Shown one piece after another: positions 14,096-23,368 of a stretch of DNA of 26,411 bases (positions are counted from its first letter, which is position 1; every line of letters begins with the position of its first letter). Made by a program: the position numbers and the translations under genes. The notes beneath the pieces were generated by a model. The model had not been told where the DNA came from. It saw only the letters and a list, made by a program, of their open reading frames with translations, and ran no database searches. The stretch lies in NCBI GenBank assembly GCA_007116645.1, contig SKIA01000040.1:1-26411 (forward strand). The letters run 5' to 3'. Source of the stretch: Candidatus Woesearchaeota archaeon. Lineage in GTDB: Archaea > Nanobdellota > Nanobdellia > Woesearchaeales > SKIA01.

Positions 14096-14552
14096 ATGGA
14101 TACGCACATAGCAGACCTTAAAACACTTTTAGAGACGCATAAAAAAAATAGATGATTTTCCTTGTAATAAATGCAGAGTTGTTAGTGAAGACGCAGCCAC
14201 AAGACTGGAGTTACAAGTAGTTCGAGGATTGTGGATAGGACCAATCACCGCTGCGCAACCACCACCAAATACTGAGCATTACTGGTTATTTGATACGCAA
14301 AGAAGGATACACTATGATATCACCTCATAACAATTTGATCCGCTCATGCCTGAAATACTCTCGCTACGAGAGCCTACTGACCAGGTCATACAATTACTAT
14401 CAGCACCTACCTCTCGAGCGTTGCTACGAGCAGGCATATATGATACGCCACCAACGAATCCAAGCGCAATAATGTACCATGGAGTTCACCTATATTGGTG
14501 GACGTTTGAAGACATGCAAGAATCACGCACCCTACGGAAGCGTGCTTCCTGA
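14096..14552 (+). pseudogene. Disrupted gene, Cys-His-Asp (transglutaminase/papain-like) family
   Basis: Reading from ATG 14096 gives 19 codons, then a stop. Removing one A from the run of eight A (14141-14148) restores a frame that continues to a single TAA at 14328-14330 and then to the real stop at 14550-14552. The joined product would be about 151 residues. It contains FPCNKCRVVSEDAATRLEL, then EHYWLFDT, then IHYDITS and QFDP. This order of Cys, His and Asp resembles a family of small transglutaminase/papain-like proteins with a C...HxWL...IDITxDQF pattern; that match is from memory. Two lesions argue for a real pseudogene, although a homopolymer sequencing error could explain the first. 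The 3' end overlaps the convergent SDR gene by 21 nt. Confidence 0.7.
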
Positions 14553-15239
14553 ATCAATAATGATTGATTGACCAGTAATATGCGGAGATTGAGCAAGAAA
14601 CACCACGGCTTGTGCCACTCGCTCAGGAGGAATAAATTCTTGCGGATGCATGCCGCGAATATGTTCTGCTCGCTCATCAGCAGACTTTTGTTGCTGCATC
14701 GCCGTATCCACAGGGCCAGGAGCAACAGCATTTACGGTAAAGCGACCATGCAACTCTTGTGCGAGAGACCGCGTAATGGACTCCGCAGCAGCTTTTGAGG
14801 CTGCATACACAAGCGCTCCTTGACGAACACCATTGCGATGCCCACGAATGCTCGTAATAGAAATAATCACTCCTTGCGGCGAGCGAAACGCATATTCACG
14901 AGCGCAAGACAAGACACCATATGCGTTTGTGTGCATGCACGCATCAAAATCTTCTTGAGAAGATAACATGCCTCCACCACGAAATACGCCAGCATTATTA
15001 ACCAAGACATCTAAACGACCAAAACGGTCAAAAATGTAGGAGAACGCATCCTTAATGCTTTTATCGCTTCGCACATCAATACGTACACACGCACCAGCAA
15101 GACTTGCCGCAAGTTCTTGAGCAGCGTCTTCATCATCAAAATGTCCAATTACCACAGTATCGCCCACACCGGCAAATGCCTGTGCGCACGCGCGTCCAAT
15201 ACCGGTGCTTGCTCCTGTGACAAAGACAATGCGACTCAT
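14532..15239 (-). CDS. Short-chain dehydrogenase/reductase (FabG-like)
   Basis: A 235-residue Rossmann-fold NAD(P)-dependent oxidoreductase. The cofactor motif TGASTGIG (8-15), NNAG (80-83), the catalytic Ser region ISITSI (125-130) and YAASK (Tyr144, Lys148) are all present. The C-terminus ending in GQSIIIDSGSTLP resembles 3-oxoacyl-ACP reductases, but many sugar and alcohol dehydrogenases look the same, so the substrate cannot be named. Its ATG overlaps the DUF58 stop by 4 nt, which places it as the last gene of the MoxR operon, an unusual partner for that machine. Confidence 0.93.
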   Translation of the reverse strand: MSRIVFVTGASTGIGRACAQAFAGVGDTVVIGHFDDEDAAQELAASLAGACVRIDVRSDKSIKDAFSYIFDRFGRLDVLVNNAGVFRGGGMLSSQEDFDACMHTNAYGVLSCAREYAFRSPQGVIISITSIRGHRNGVRQGALVYAASKAAAESITRSLAQELHGRFTVNAVAPGPVDTAMQQQKSADERAEHIRGMHPQEFIPPERVAQAVVFLAQSPHITGQSIIIDSGSTLP

Positions 15240-16108
15240 CGACCAAGCTCCACGTATGCCTCGTGAAAAGCATCAAACACATCCATATCCGTTGTTACAG
15301 AAACAAAATGATGCCGCAGCTGCTCAGAAACTTCTTTGACCTCAGCATTATGCTGTTCAAGAAGCTGACGATAATTATTTTGTACGCGACGAGTAATGTA
15401 CGTGCGCAACTCAGTATCTTCTTCAGAATCCTTTAAGATAACATCGCCCTCGATAGCAAATGCTTTCTCAACTGGATCGAGCACTTGAATGCAAAGCACC
15501 TCTGAGCGCTTAAAACGACGGAGCGTTTGACGAATTTCATCAGTAGAATACAAGAAGTCAGACAACAAGATAACGACGCTCTTGGAAGTAATAAGCGACT
15601 TAGCACTTTCTAAAGAACCCGTAAACTCAGACTTACCAGCGACTTTAACGTTAGACAAATAATCAAGCAAACTCATTAGGTGCTTAGATCCTTTACGAGC
15701 GCGAACAGGACGAAACTCCTCAGCAAACGTTGAGAACTCAAACTTCTCATTGTTCTTTAGCGCAAGATACGCAAATCCAATACCGAGAAGAGCTGCGTAA
15801 TCAAACTTTCTTGGAGTACCAAACTCCATACTCCCAGATGCATCTAAGATAATGTGAACTGTAACGTTGCGCTCTTCTTCGTATCGGCGCACATAAAACT
15901 TGTCGGTGCGAGCGTAGACTCGCCAGTCAATATTTCGAAAATCATCACCAGGAACGTAATCTTTGTAGTCTTTAAACGTAAGTCCGGAACCTGCAAACGA
16001 CGTGTCTCGAGCTCCCTGATATTTTGAAGAAACGTTCTTTTTAAGGATGAGACGAAAGCGGTCGAGCTGACGCAAAAAGTCAATGCTCACATCAGATTTT
16101 TTAGCCAT
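15236..16108 (-). CDS. DUF58 protein with VWA-like domain
   Basis: A 290-residue soluble protein that commonly partners MoxR ATPases. The DUF58 signature is at residues 44-80 (FKDYKDYVPGDDFRNIDWRV, then YVRRYEEER). It leads into a VWA-like domain with an intact metal site DASGSM (Asp89, Ser91, Ser93). In related systems these proteins act as adaptors for a MoxR chaperone. The ATG follows the MoxR stop by one base, so the two genes are coupled. Confidence 0.92.
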   Translation of the reverse strand: MAKKSDVSIDFLRQLDRFRLILKKNVSSKYQGARDTSFAGSGLTFKDYKDYVPGDDFRNIDWRVYARTDKFYVRRYEEERNVTVHIILDASGSMEFGTPRKFDYAALLGIGFAYLALKNNEKFEFSTFAEEFRPVRARKGSKHLMSLLDYLSNVKVAGKSEFTGSLESAKSLITSKSVVILLSDFLYSTDEIRQTLRRFKRSEVLCIQVLDPVEKAFAIEGDVILKDSEEDTELRTYITRRVQNNYRQLLEQHNAEVKEVSEQLRHHFVSVTTDMDVFDAFHEAYVELGR

Positions 16109-16109
16109 A

Positions 16110-17069
16110 CTACAACTTCTTGATCAACTCAGTAATCACGTCATCAGCAGTAAGTCCTTGCCTCTCAGCTTGAAATGACAACATAATACGGTGCCGAAGT
16201 ACAGGGTACGCCATTGCGTCAACGTCCTTTGACGAAACAAACTTGCGACCCTCAATGAGTGCACGTGCTTTTGCAGCCAAGATAAGACCGATACTTGCTC
16301 TTGGCGATGCGCCATACTCTATAAGTTCTGGCGTGTTACGTGTTGATTGAACGAGTTGAACAACGCGTCGCTTAATGTCGTCAGCAATAGGGACTTGTCT
16401 TGTCAGTTTCTGTAAGAGCTGAATGCTTTTTTCTCCAAGAAGCGTAGCCGGTTTTTTGGTCTCAACACTTCCTGAGAAACGATTGATAATATCTGTTTCT
16501 TCTTCAAACGATGGGTAGCCAACTAATATCTTAAGAAGGAAACGATCAGTTTGTGCTTCAGGAAGAGGATATGTTCCTTCTTGATCAATCGGGTTTTGTG
16601 TTGCAAGAACAAAAAATGGCGAGTCGAGCTTGAAGGTTTGTGAACCAACAGTCACTTGCTTTTCTTGCATTGCTTCTAACAATGCAGCTTGAGTTTTAGG
16701 AGTTGCACGATTAATCTCGTCAGCTAAGACAAGGTTTGCAAAGATGGGACCCTTTTGGAAAACAAAACGTTTTTTCCCTTCAGATTCCTCAATAATGTAT
16801 GTACCAGTGATGTCTGATGGCATCAGGTCAGGCGTGTGCTGAATACGTGAAAAATGTAAGTCCAAAACATCTGCAAGGGTTTTGATCATAGTCGTTTTAC
16901 CCAGGCCAGGATACGATTCTAAGAGTGCATTACTATCACATAAAATAGCTACCAAGATTTGTTTAATTACTTCATCTTGTCCAACAATAACCTTTGCTAC
17001 CTCAGAAGAAACGTTACCAAACGTGTCTTTGAGCTTCTCCAGATTCTTAAGCTGATCCATCTCTGCCAT
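16110..17069 (-). CDS. MoxR-family AAA+ ATPase
   Basis: A 319-residue AAA+ ATPase of the MoxR group, thought to act as a chaperone in assembly or activation of protein complexes, often envelope or metal-binding. Walker A is YPGLGKTT (53-60), Walker B is LADEINRA (115-122), sensor 1 lies in ATQNP (156-160) and the arginine-finger region is QTDRF (173-177). The lid domain contains the conserved GASPRAS. The TATA box centred exactly 26.5 nt upstream sets the start at 17069 (MAEMDQL). MoxR, DUF58 and SDR thus form an operon with its own promoter, downstream of the VWA genes. Confidence 0.95.
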   Translation of the reverse strand: MAEMDQLKNLEKLKDTFGNVSSEVAKVIVGQDEVIKQILVAILCDSNALLESYPGLGKTTMIKTLADVLDLHFSRIQHTPDLMPSDITGTYIIEESEGKKRFVFQKGPIFANLVLADEINRATPKTQAALLEAMQEKQVTVGSQTFKLDSPFFVLATQNPIDQEGTYPLPEAQTDRFLLKILVGYPSFEEETDIINRFSGSVETKKPATLLGEKSIQLLQKLTRQVPIADDIKRRVVQLVQSTRNTPELIEYGASPRASIGLILAAKARALIEGRKFVSSKDVDAMAYPVLRHRIMLSFQAERQGLTADDVITELIKKL

Positions 17070-17091
17070 ATTCAAGAACAGCAAAAAGAAG

Positions 17092-17099
17092 TTTATAAA
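17092..17099 (-). promoter_or_regulatory. TATA box of the MoxR operon
   Basis: TTTATAAA on the minus strand, core centred 26.5 nt from the ATG at 17069; leaderless. It means MoxR/DUF58 can be expressed independently of the upstream membrane genes. Confidence 0.75.
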
Positions 17100-17105
17100 C
17101 CTATC

Positions 17106-17912
17106 CTAGCAGTCCTGTCCACGAACACAACTACTATACCTGTTAATCAGCGCGATATCGCTGTCATCATAGCGGGCACCAGGTGCACTTTCTGCTTCAA
17201 CCGCTTCTGCTTCGAATGGAAAATCACTAAACCGGCGAGGACGTTCTTGCGCGTCTTGAGTTTGGTCAAAAGACAACATGTTTCCTCCCGTGAGCAGCTC
17301 AACATCCATGGCTTGATCACCTAAATCAAGTACGCGCGCATCACCATAATTGGCTTCGGTGCGATTAAGCTCAACACCAATAGACTCAAAAAAAGCTTCT
17401 CGGCCGCCCTCACCCCATAAAGAACCAAAGTCCATATCACCAAGAGGATTTGCTTGAATAAGGTACGGTGTAAATGAAATGATCAGAACTGGCGTGAACG
17501 CTAAGAACATCACGACAAGCACTTTACTAAATACGCGCCGAGCACTCAACAATGCTCCTGCAGAAACCGTTGAAAGTCGTTTTTGTAAATCAAACATTAA
17601 TCCCTGAACCATCAATGAATTATGCGATTGATGCTCATACGCAGTGCGCAGTATTTCGTGAACCTCAGGATTGGTTTCTTCTAAGCGACGAATAGTGCTT
17701 TTCCTCCACGAACGAGTCATGCGCACAACCAAAAATAAGACAGCAACTGCGGCACTGTACAAATACGACATGTTAAACACAGTAAGAATGATGTTGAGCG
17801 CAAAGAACAAGATAGCAGCGTTTAAGATTTCGTTGAGAAGCATTGTCTTGAATACTTCCCATTTGAGCTCACGAAATAACCGCTTAGGACCAAACGAAGA
17901 ATTACGATCCAT
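17106..17912 (-). CDS. Three-TM membrane protein of the MoxR/VWA cluster, unknown function
   Basis: A 268-residue protein. Membrane helices are likely at about 28-47, 49-66 and 129-149. A basic cytoplasmic-type segment (RSWRKSTIRRLEET) lies between the second and third. The C-terminal 115 residues are soluble and acidic, with two cysteines at the very end (SSCVRGQDC). I do not recognise the family; similar loosely conserved membrane proteins often accompany MoxR/DUF58/VWA genes. Its start overlaps the coiled-coil gene by 11 nt, with an AGAGGG Shine-Dalgarno-like sequence just before the ATG. Confidence 0.8.
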   Translation of the reverse strand: MDRNSSFGPKRLFRELKWEVFKTMLLNEILNAAILFFALNIILTVFNMSYLYSAAVAVLFLVVRMTRSWRKSTIRRLEETNPEVHEILRTAYEHQSHNSLMVQGLMFDLQKRLSTVSAGALLSARRVFSKVLVVMFLAFTPVLIISFTPYLIQANPLGDMDFGSLWGEGGREAFFESIGVELNRTEANYGDARVLDLGDQAMDVELLTGGNMLSFDQTQDAQERPRRFSDFPFEAEAVEAESAPGARYDDSDIALINRYSSCVRGQDC

Positions 17913-18369
17913 TTTGTCCCTCTAACCTGTCAATTTCATCTTCAAGATTACTGATAGTGGCAAGTAGTAAGGTAATACGTTCGTTGCGCTCAAAAAGCGT
18001 TCCTTGCAAATCACTAACCTGGCGCTCAAGAGTTCCTACTTGCGTGCGCAACTGAGTAATAGTTCGGTCTCGGTCAGAAATGATAGCTTCGCGAGCAGCA
18101 ACTTCTTGTTGCTGGTCTTCAAACAATGAAACTGTACGGTCAACGTCCTGGATGTTTTGTTGCAGTTGTTGCTCTGTCTGCGCAAGGCGCTGTTCAGTCT
18201 CAGCAAGATTCAAAGAACACACCTCATAATTATCAGATACAGAAAAATAATCGCTGTTTAAAACAGTTAATCGTTCTTGGTACAGCACCGACATTCCAGC
18301 AATCATTAAGACGCCAATAATAATTATGATAATCAAGAACACATTTACTTGTTTTTTCATAATTGCCAC
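17902..18369 (-). CDS. Membrane-anchored coiled-coil protein
   Basis: A 155-residue protein with one N-terminal membrane helix (about residues 9-30, very Ile-rich) followed by about 100 residues of Gln/Glu/Arg/Leu heptads that should form a long coiled coil. There is a single cysteine near residue 51. I use the GTG at 18369 because an AAGGTGAG Shine-Dalgarno-like sequence lies 11 nt upstream; the ATG at 18360 (MKKQVNVFLI) is the alternative. It lies inside the VWA gene run and overlaps the three-TM gene. It may be a spacer or scaffold for the membrane complex; this is inference. Confidence 0.78.
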   Translation of the reverse strand: MAIMKKQVNVFLIIIIIIGVLMIAGMSVLYQERLTVLNSDYFSVSDNYEVCSLNLAETEQRLAQTEQQLQQNIQDVDRTVSLFEDQQQEVAAREAIISDRDRTITQLRTQVGTLERQVSDLQGTLFERNERITLLLATISNLEDEIDRLEGQNGS

Positions 18370-18423
18370 AGTACTATAACCTCACCTTGAAAGAGTAAAA
18401 ACAACCTTTTAAACCTATTGCTG

Positions 18424-20853
18424 TCATCGTCGAAGCCACAACCTCCGAACAACCACTTCTAGCACGAATAAAAGGATAGCAAACAATAAGAGATACCATG
18501 AAACGTCAACACGCTCAACACGAAGCATGCTCTGTTGCGTCTTCACATGTTCAACAATAGCCTCGACCTCATCAGGAGCAAAGACGCGACCACCACCTAC
18601 AGCAAGACGCTCAGAAAGCCTCGGGTCAACACCCACGCGCTGGTACTCGCGAGGATAATTTACGGCGTACTCTGCACCCAGAACAGAAAATACTCCAGCA
18701 CTATCAGGAGTAAATTGCGCAGAATACCGACCGCCGCCAAGTGAAGAAAAAGAGAGTCCTTCAGCAGAAGGAGCAGAGGACGCAGACACTAAAACAGAAA
18801 CTTGTTCACCAAGAAACGTGTCAGCAATATCCACAACCACATCGTTTTTTCGTTCCGGATCGCCAATAAGCCAGTTGGTAGTACGAGAAAGAACCCTGCT
18901 GGAAGGAGCAGTTACAAGAGCACCCAAGTCACGTCCATCAAAAGCGGTGAGTGCTGCAACGCGACCGACACCAAAATTCCAGACAGTGAGTGCAGGGTCT
19001 CCACCAATGCTTGTTAAGAGTAAGCGACTGCCGGGCTTTGGAATAACTTGGTTATAGCCATACAATGTTGCTGCGACATCAAGGTCTTGAGTGATGAAAT
19101 GGTGTTGGTCTAACACAAAAATGTCAAACGCGTCACCCTGATCGATATCAACGGGCTCACCAAACAGCACGGTTAACCGGTTTGCTTGTGTTGCGTGGAA
19201 ATATGCTCCGCCACCCTCTTGTGCGAGGCGACGCATAAACTGTGCACCCATCTCAGAATCACCAACTTGAACTGCGTAAATGCGACCGCCTTGTTGTGCG
19301 ATGCGTCGAGCAACAACGAGTGCTTGCTCACGATCCATTGGACTTGAACCAACGACGTTTGAGATAAAGATGATGTTACGAGAACCAGATGTTGCTTGCA
19401 GCATCTGCCAAGAACCCTCAAGGCCTTGTACTAATTGTGTTCCTCCAGTCATGTTCACGCGAGCAACTTTATCATTAATCTCAGGTTTAGATTGAGCAAT
19501 AGGGCCGACCTCGTGGATAACACAGGCACCACTACAACCATACGGACTTGAAGGCATAGGATAGGTAAACCCAAGCACACCAAGCTGATTAGAAGGATTA
19601 AGCTCAGAAATCAAGCTGATAGCAAGTGCGCGCTGCAACGACTGCACTTCACCAGTGGCCTCGATAAACTGTCTTTGACCAGAACCAGTCGTAGTCCACT
19701 CAACACTACCAAGCGTTGAGCCAGACATATCAATAGCAACCACGATATTTGATCCGCCCCGCGCAGGAGTACCTGTGCCTACACGTACGGGAAGCAAGGT
19801 TTCAAGAACTGAACCGCGATAGCTACCACTTTCGTACGAGCGCTCACCGCCCACAACGAACAATCCATTACCCGCAGTTAAGAACGACTGTAGAGCTTGT
19901 TGATTAGGAATTCTGTTAATAGGAATGTCATTAAGCACGAGCGCATAGTACGGTGAGAGGTCGCTTGGAATTTGCGTGACACTATCAACAGCGTACAACT
20001 CATTAAGAATCGTTTCAAGACCTGAAGGCTTATCAGACACATACGCAATACGCGGTCTATCAACAACAGTGATGGTGTGGATGTAGCGGTTGTTTTGAGC
20101 AAAGAAGTCATCTTCAAGTAACTGAACAATAATACGATGTTGTCCCACCTCAAACGACTCTTGGAAACCTAAGAAGGATTCAGAAGTAGGGCCCTCAAAC
20201 AAAACGCGCTCGTTGAGCACTACGCGCACAGAAACAGGATCTTGGTGCGTTTTTGAAATAGCCACTCCAAACGACGTTGCCACTCCCTCAACAGCTTTTT
20301 CAGGCGCCTCAACACGCACTGCCGCATCGTGCTGAGCTGTGTTTAAAGAAACAGCATTAACTGTGGCATTGACGGATGATGCAAACAACGCAATATCTGA
20401 CAGGGACGAGCCATGCGTTGCATGACCATCAGTAATTAACAGTACATTCTCACCAGTACCTATGTGTGCGAGCACATCATCGCCCAAGGCGGATCGCTCA
20501 GAAGAACCAATCGTACGCACACGAACCGGCGCTCGTTGCTGTAACTGATCAATTAATGCATCAACACCCGAAGTATCCAAAACACTCATTGAAGTACTTT
20601 CATCAACTAATACCAAGAGTTCAGGATCTGTTTCTGAAAAGCGCTCGGCCTCATAAAATGGTTGAGCAAGAGCAACGAATAAGAGAATAAACAAGAGCGT
20701 TCGTGAAAGAACCAACAGTACTCGTAAACGTCGTTGACGCATCACGTCTTTTGCTTGCATGTATGCATCAGGCACAAACCGCTTTCTCATTAACCAAAAA
20801 AACACGAGTAACACCGCGGCTAACAATACGAACATGATTGGTTGTAAGAACAC
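18424..20853 (-). CDS. Large membrane protein with two VWA domains and a glutamine-amidotransferase-like domain
   Basis: An 809-residue protein. Two membrane helices near the N-terminus (about 5-21 and 44-63) precede a first VWA-like domain with a metal site VDESTS (Asp84, Ser86, Ser88). An Ig-like strand region follows, then a domain with VLNDIPINRI and GLFVVGGERSYESGSY that resembles class I glutamine amidotransferases without their catalytic Cys. A second VWA domain has IDMSGS (Asp375, Ser377, Ser379). A strand-rich part and a C-terminal membrane helix (about 785-802) complete it. The GTG start shares one base with the BatA-like stop (TAGTG), with AGGTGAT just upstream. Likely a surface-facing metal-dependent adhesion or assembly factor. 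Confidence 0.88.
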   Translation of the reverse strand: MFLQPIMFVLLAAVLLVFFWLMRKRFVPDAYMQAKDVMRQRRLRVLLVLSRTLLFILLFVALAQPFYEAERFSETDPELLVLVDESTSMSVLDTSGVDALIDQLQQRAPVRVRTIGSSERSALGDDVLAHIGTGENVLLITDGHATHGSSLSDIALFASSVNATVNAVSLNTAQHDAAVRVEAPEKAVEGVATSFGVAISKTHQDPVSVRVVLNERVLFEGPTSESFLGFQESFEVGQHRIIVQLLEDDFFAQNNRYIHTITVVDRPRIAYVSDKPSGLETILNELYAVDSVTQIPSDLSPYYALVLNDIPINRIPNQQALQSFLTAGNGLFVVGGERSYESGSYRGSVLETLLPVRVGTGTPARGGSNIVVAIDMSGSTLGSVEWTTTGSGQRQFIEATGEVQSLQRALAISLISELNPSNQLGVLGFTYPMPSSPYGCSGACVIHEVGPIAQSKPEINDKVARVNMTGGTQLVQGLEGSWQMLQATSGSRNIIFISNVVGSSPMDREQALVVARRIAQQGGRIYAVQVGDSEMGAQFMRRLAQEGGGAYFHATQANRLTVLFGEPVDIDQGDAFDIFVLDQHHFITQDLDVAATLYGYNQVIPKPGSRLLLTSIGGDPALTVWNFGVGRVAALTAFDGRDLGALVTAPSSRVLSRTTNWLIGDPERKNDVVVDIADTFLGEQVSVLVSASSAPSAEGLSFSSLGGGRYSAQFTPDSAGVFSVLGAEYAVNYPREYQRVGVDPRLSERLAVGGGRVFAPDEVEAIVEHVKTQQSMLRVERVDVSWYLLLFAILLFVLEVVVRRLWLRR

Positions 20854-22679
20854 TATGCATCACCTCTCCATTTCAAATACCAAATTTCGAATAATAATAA
20901 GAGCACAACCAACAAAATAACCCACTGAGTTATATCTTGCTGGGAAAAAGAAATCTCCCTTGCATACCCTGCAGTGGTTGCTTCGTCTAAAACAGGAATA
21001 CTGGTATCCGAGGTTCTTGGACTCAAAAGATTTGCAGCAATACTTCCTTGAGCTGTCTGATACACTCCTTTGCTCTCAAGCAAGAGCGTACCCGTTACTT
21101 GTCTACCAGAAGGAGTTGTTGCCTGAGAAACAGAAATCATTTGTCCAGTAGGAAAGTTTAGTGCCTCAGGACTTCTTCGGTCCAACAACACATTAAGTGC
21201 TGAGCGCCAAAATACTGGGTACAAAGGATCAAGCGAGAAACTTGCATCATCAGGAAGACCATAATACAACACTCGTCCTTGGCCTAGAGGAGAAATAGTT
21301 ATCACAGGAGAATTATCGGTCGCCCGAGCAAGAGCCTGCAAGGAGCGCTGTTCGTCGACAATAAAATATGAAGGAGTAAAACCGTAATCAATTTGTGACA
21401 GCGCAGCAGTACTTTGGGAATTTACCACAACACTTGCCTCACCTACGCCTCTAAAGCTTACTGGCAATAGCTCGTCGTATCCCAAACCAAACAAGCCATC
21501 TTGTGCCATAACAATTACTGCGCCACCAGTAGCTGCTCTGCCAGCGGCTTCGCGAACAGTTCTTCCAACAAGTAATTCTTGGTCTACATCATAAAAAATA
21601 ACGAGATCATGATTCACATCAATCAGCTGCGGAGGAGTGTTAATCTCAAAATCAAATGTTAAGGGAGTAGACTGGTCTATGCTGCGCAAAGCAAAATACA
21701 AGTAGCTGTCATAAAAATCTCCGTTTGTTACCACCAAAGTACGCACAGCGCGCCGCGTGTCAACAACAATGAGAGCTTCGTTGTCAAGTAAGAAACTATC
21801 TTGTGAATCAATATGAATACGAGTAATCCCGGGAGGAGTAGTAAAGCGCCAGTCAGCAACATCGCGAGGACCAATAGTAATGTCAGTACAAGACTGCTCA
21901 ACACACGCCGAAAGCGTGCGCTCTTCAAAATAATAATTTTGCAATTCGACACGAGTTTCTGATTCTCGCACCACAACATCAACAATCCCGACATTGTTTG
22001 CAAGTGCACCAGGAGTACCTACTTGCCGAATAGAAACATCAACACCCTGGCTTCGCAATGTCGCAAGAGCTTGCCGGTAATCATTATCTAGGTCTGCGTC
22101 TTGAAAGGTAGAAATCACAACGACGCGGCCGCCAGGACTAACAAACTCTTGTGCTGCAAGAATGCTTGCCGACAACCGCACTGGTTGATTGCTCGGTCGC
22201 CACTCGCGAAGATACGCTCTTGCACGATCAGCAGAGACGCCTTCAACGCCTGCTCGAGGAATACTTCCGGCAAGAATAACAGTGTTTGATCGGCCCACAC
22301 TTTCAAGAGCGAAATCTTGTGCCTGACGCCAACGCTCACGACCTTCTTCAGTCGCGTATAGCGCCGCCGAGTCATCAAGGACAATAACAGTGTCGGTTGC
22401 GGCTTGAGTCCCAGGAACAGAAAGGAACGGTTGCGCAAAGGCTGCGATGAGTAAGAGTAAAGCAATAACGTGCAAGAAGAACAAGAATTCTCGCACCAAA
22501 GCCTGGAAGAGCGCGTTAAAGCGCTTTTTATCGCGGTCACGCATGAGAAACATTAAGGAAGGAATTGTTTGGCGCGTGGGTTTAGGTTTAATGAGGTACA
22601 CAGCAATTAATGGAAGTAGAGCAATGAGTGCCCACAAACCAGCAGGATTTGCAAACCAAGAAGAAGCCCAAGAGAACAT
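20853..22679 (-). CDS. BatA-like membrane protein with degenerate VWA domain
   Basis: A 608-residue protein starting with a BatA (aerotolerance regulator) N-terminal domain: FANPAGLWALIALLPLIAVY and IPSLMFL. Two membrane helices (about 14-30 and 65-84) are followed by a VWA-like domain whose metal site is only partly kept (LDDSAA: Asp102, Ser104, but Ala106 in place of Ser). Large strand-rich and amidotransferase-like parts follow (ending DLVIFYDVDQ and GGAVIVMAQDG), with a C-terminal membrane helix (about 582-602). It is first in the minus-strand run and coupled to the 809-residue protein. The loss of the metal site in one partner and its retention in the other suggests a division of roles. 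Confidence 0.85.
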   Translation of the reverse strand: MFSWASSWFANPAGLWALIALLPLIAVYLIKPKPTRQTIPSLMFLMRDRDKKRFNALFQALVREFLFFLHVIALLLLIAAFAQPFLSVPGTQAATDTVIVLDDSAALYATEEGRERWRQAQDFALESVGRSNTVILAGSIPRAGVEGVSADRARAYLREWRPSNQPVRLSASILAAQEFVSPGGRVVVISTFQDADLDNDYRQALATLRSQGVDVSIRQVGTPGALANNVGIVDVVVRESETRVELQNYYFEERTLSACVEQSCTDITIGPRDVADWRFTTPPGITRIHIDSQDSFLLDNEALIVVDTRRAVRTLVVTNGDFYDSYLYFALRSIDQSTPLTFDFEINTPPQLIDVNHDLVIFYDVDQELLVGRTVREAAGRAATGGAVIVMAQDGLFGLGYDELLPVSFRGVGEASVVVNSQSTAALSQIDYGFTPSYFIVDEQRSLQALARATDNSPVITISPLGQGRVLYYGLPDDASFSLDPLYPVFWRSALNVLLDRRSPEALNFPTGQMISVSQATTPSGRQVTGTLLLESKGVYQTAQGSIAANLLSPRTSDTSIPVLDEATTAGYAREISFSQQDITQWVILLVVLLLLFEIWYLKWRGDA

Positions 22680-22867
22680 ACTAACAAGCCACCCGCAAAA
22701 CTGTATCTACCATGAATCCATCTCTATGCGACGTCACTGCGCTCCTCATCCAGTAGGATATAGGCCTGAACCCATTTTTAAAGCTTCGCGTCACGACACC
22801 CTCCACCACATAAAATACAGTGATTTCCAACACATTTAAATATAAATAATCACTACTCAATAGTAAT
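22680..22867. other. Divergent intergenic region without a gene
   Basis: This 188-nt gap separates the BatA-like gene (minus) and the first His/Tyr-rich gene (plus). On the plus strand an AT-rich TATA region (22834-22850, ATTTAAATATAAATAAT) suits the ATG at 22868 about 25 nt downstream. On the minus strand, candidate boxes are CTTTAAAA near 22780 and CCTATATCC near 22760, both implying a leader of 50-75 nt. I see no other structure. Confidence 0.5.
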
Positions 22868-23368
22868 ATGAATCAAGGGTTTGGGAGAAAACTAATCGTA
22901 ATTGCACTAACAACCCTAGCTGCGCTCATGTTTACCATGGGAATGGCAGCGGCATGGAATTACGGATACCACAGCACAAGTAACGTACACGCATCAAGCT
23001 GGGGATACTCAAGTAATGCATACGCATACAACCCACACCACCTCACACAACCAAGACACCCACACTTTAATCCATGGCAAAGCAGGCCTTCTGGATACGG
23101 ACTCGTACAACAAGGACCAGCATACAGCCCCAGGGCAACAGTATATGAAGACCCGCGCTTTGCAGGACACAGAGTTTCGTACGGATCGCCAGTCTACTAC
23201 AGCGCAGTCACCGGCGCACCACGCGTTGCACCACAACACCGCGTTATGTCACAAGAACGATACGTACCAATGAACGCACACCGATACACACCAAGAAATA
23301 CGCAACGACTACCTACCATGTATGAACGACACAACACTTGGTATGGAACCTGGAGCCAATACCCATGA
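22868..23368 (+). CDS. Secreted Tyr/His-rich protein 1, unknown
   Basis: A 166-residue protein with a clear signal peptide (basic RK at 7-8, hydrophobic core 9-27, likely cleavage after Ala29). The mature 137 residues have about 16 Tyr, 10 His and many Asn, Ser, Pro and Arg, but no Lys and no Cys. Low-complexity patches such as NAYAYNPHHLTQPRHPHFNP suggest an extended, disordered or surface-coating protein. No catalytic motif or known family recognised. It is translationally coupled (ATGA) to a second protein of similar composition. Its mRNA is likely leaderless. It is divergent from the VWA membrane cluster. Confidence 0.82.
   Translation: MNQGFGRKLIVIALTTLAALMFTMGMAAAWNYGYHSTSNVHASSWGYSSNAYAYNPHHLTQPRHPHFNPWQSRPSGYGLVQQGPAYSPRATVYEDPRFAGHRVSYGSPVYYSAVTGAPRVAPQHRVMSQERYVPMNAHRYTPRNTQRLPTMYERHNTWYGTWSQYP

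Noticed and set aside
22447..22839. Plus-strand open frame of 130 codons overlapping the BatA-like start
   Set aside because: It is antisense to the conserved BatA N-terminal domain and runs through the promoter region; its composition is not protein-like.
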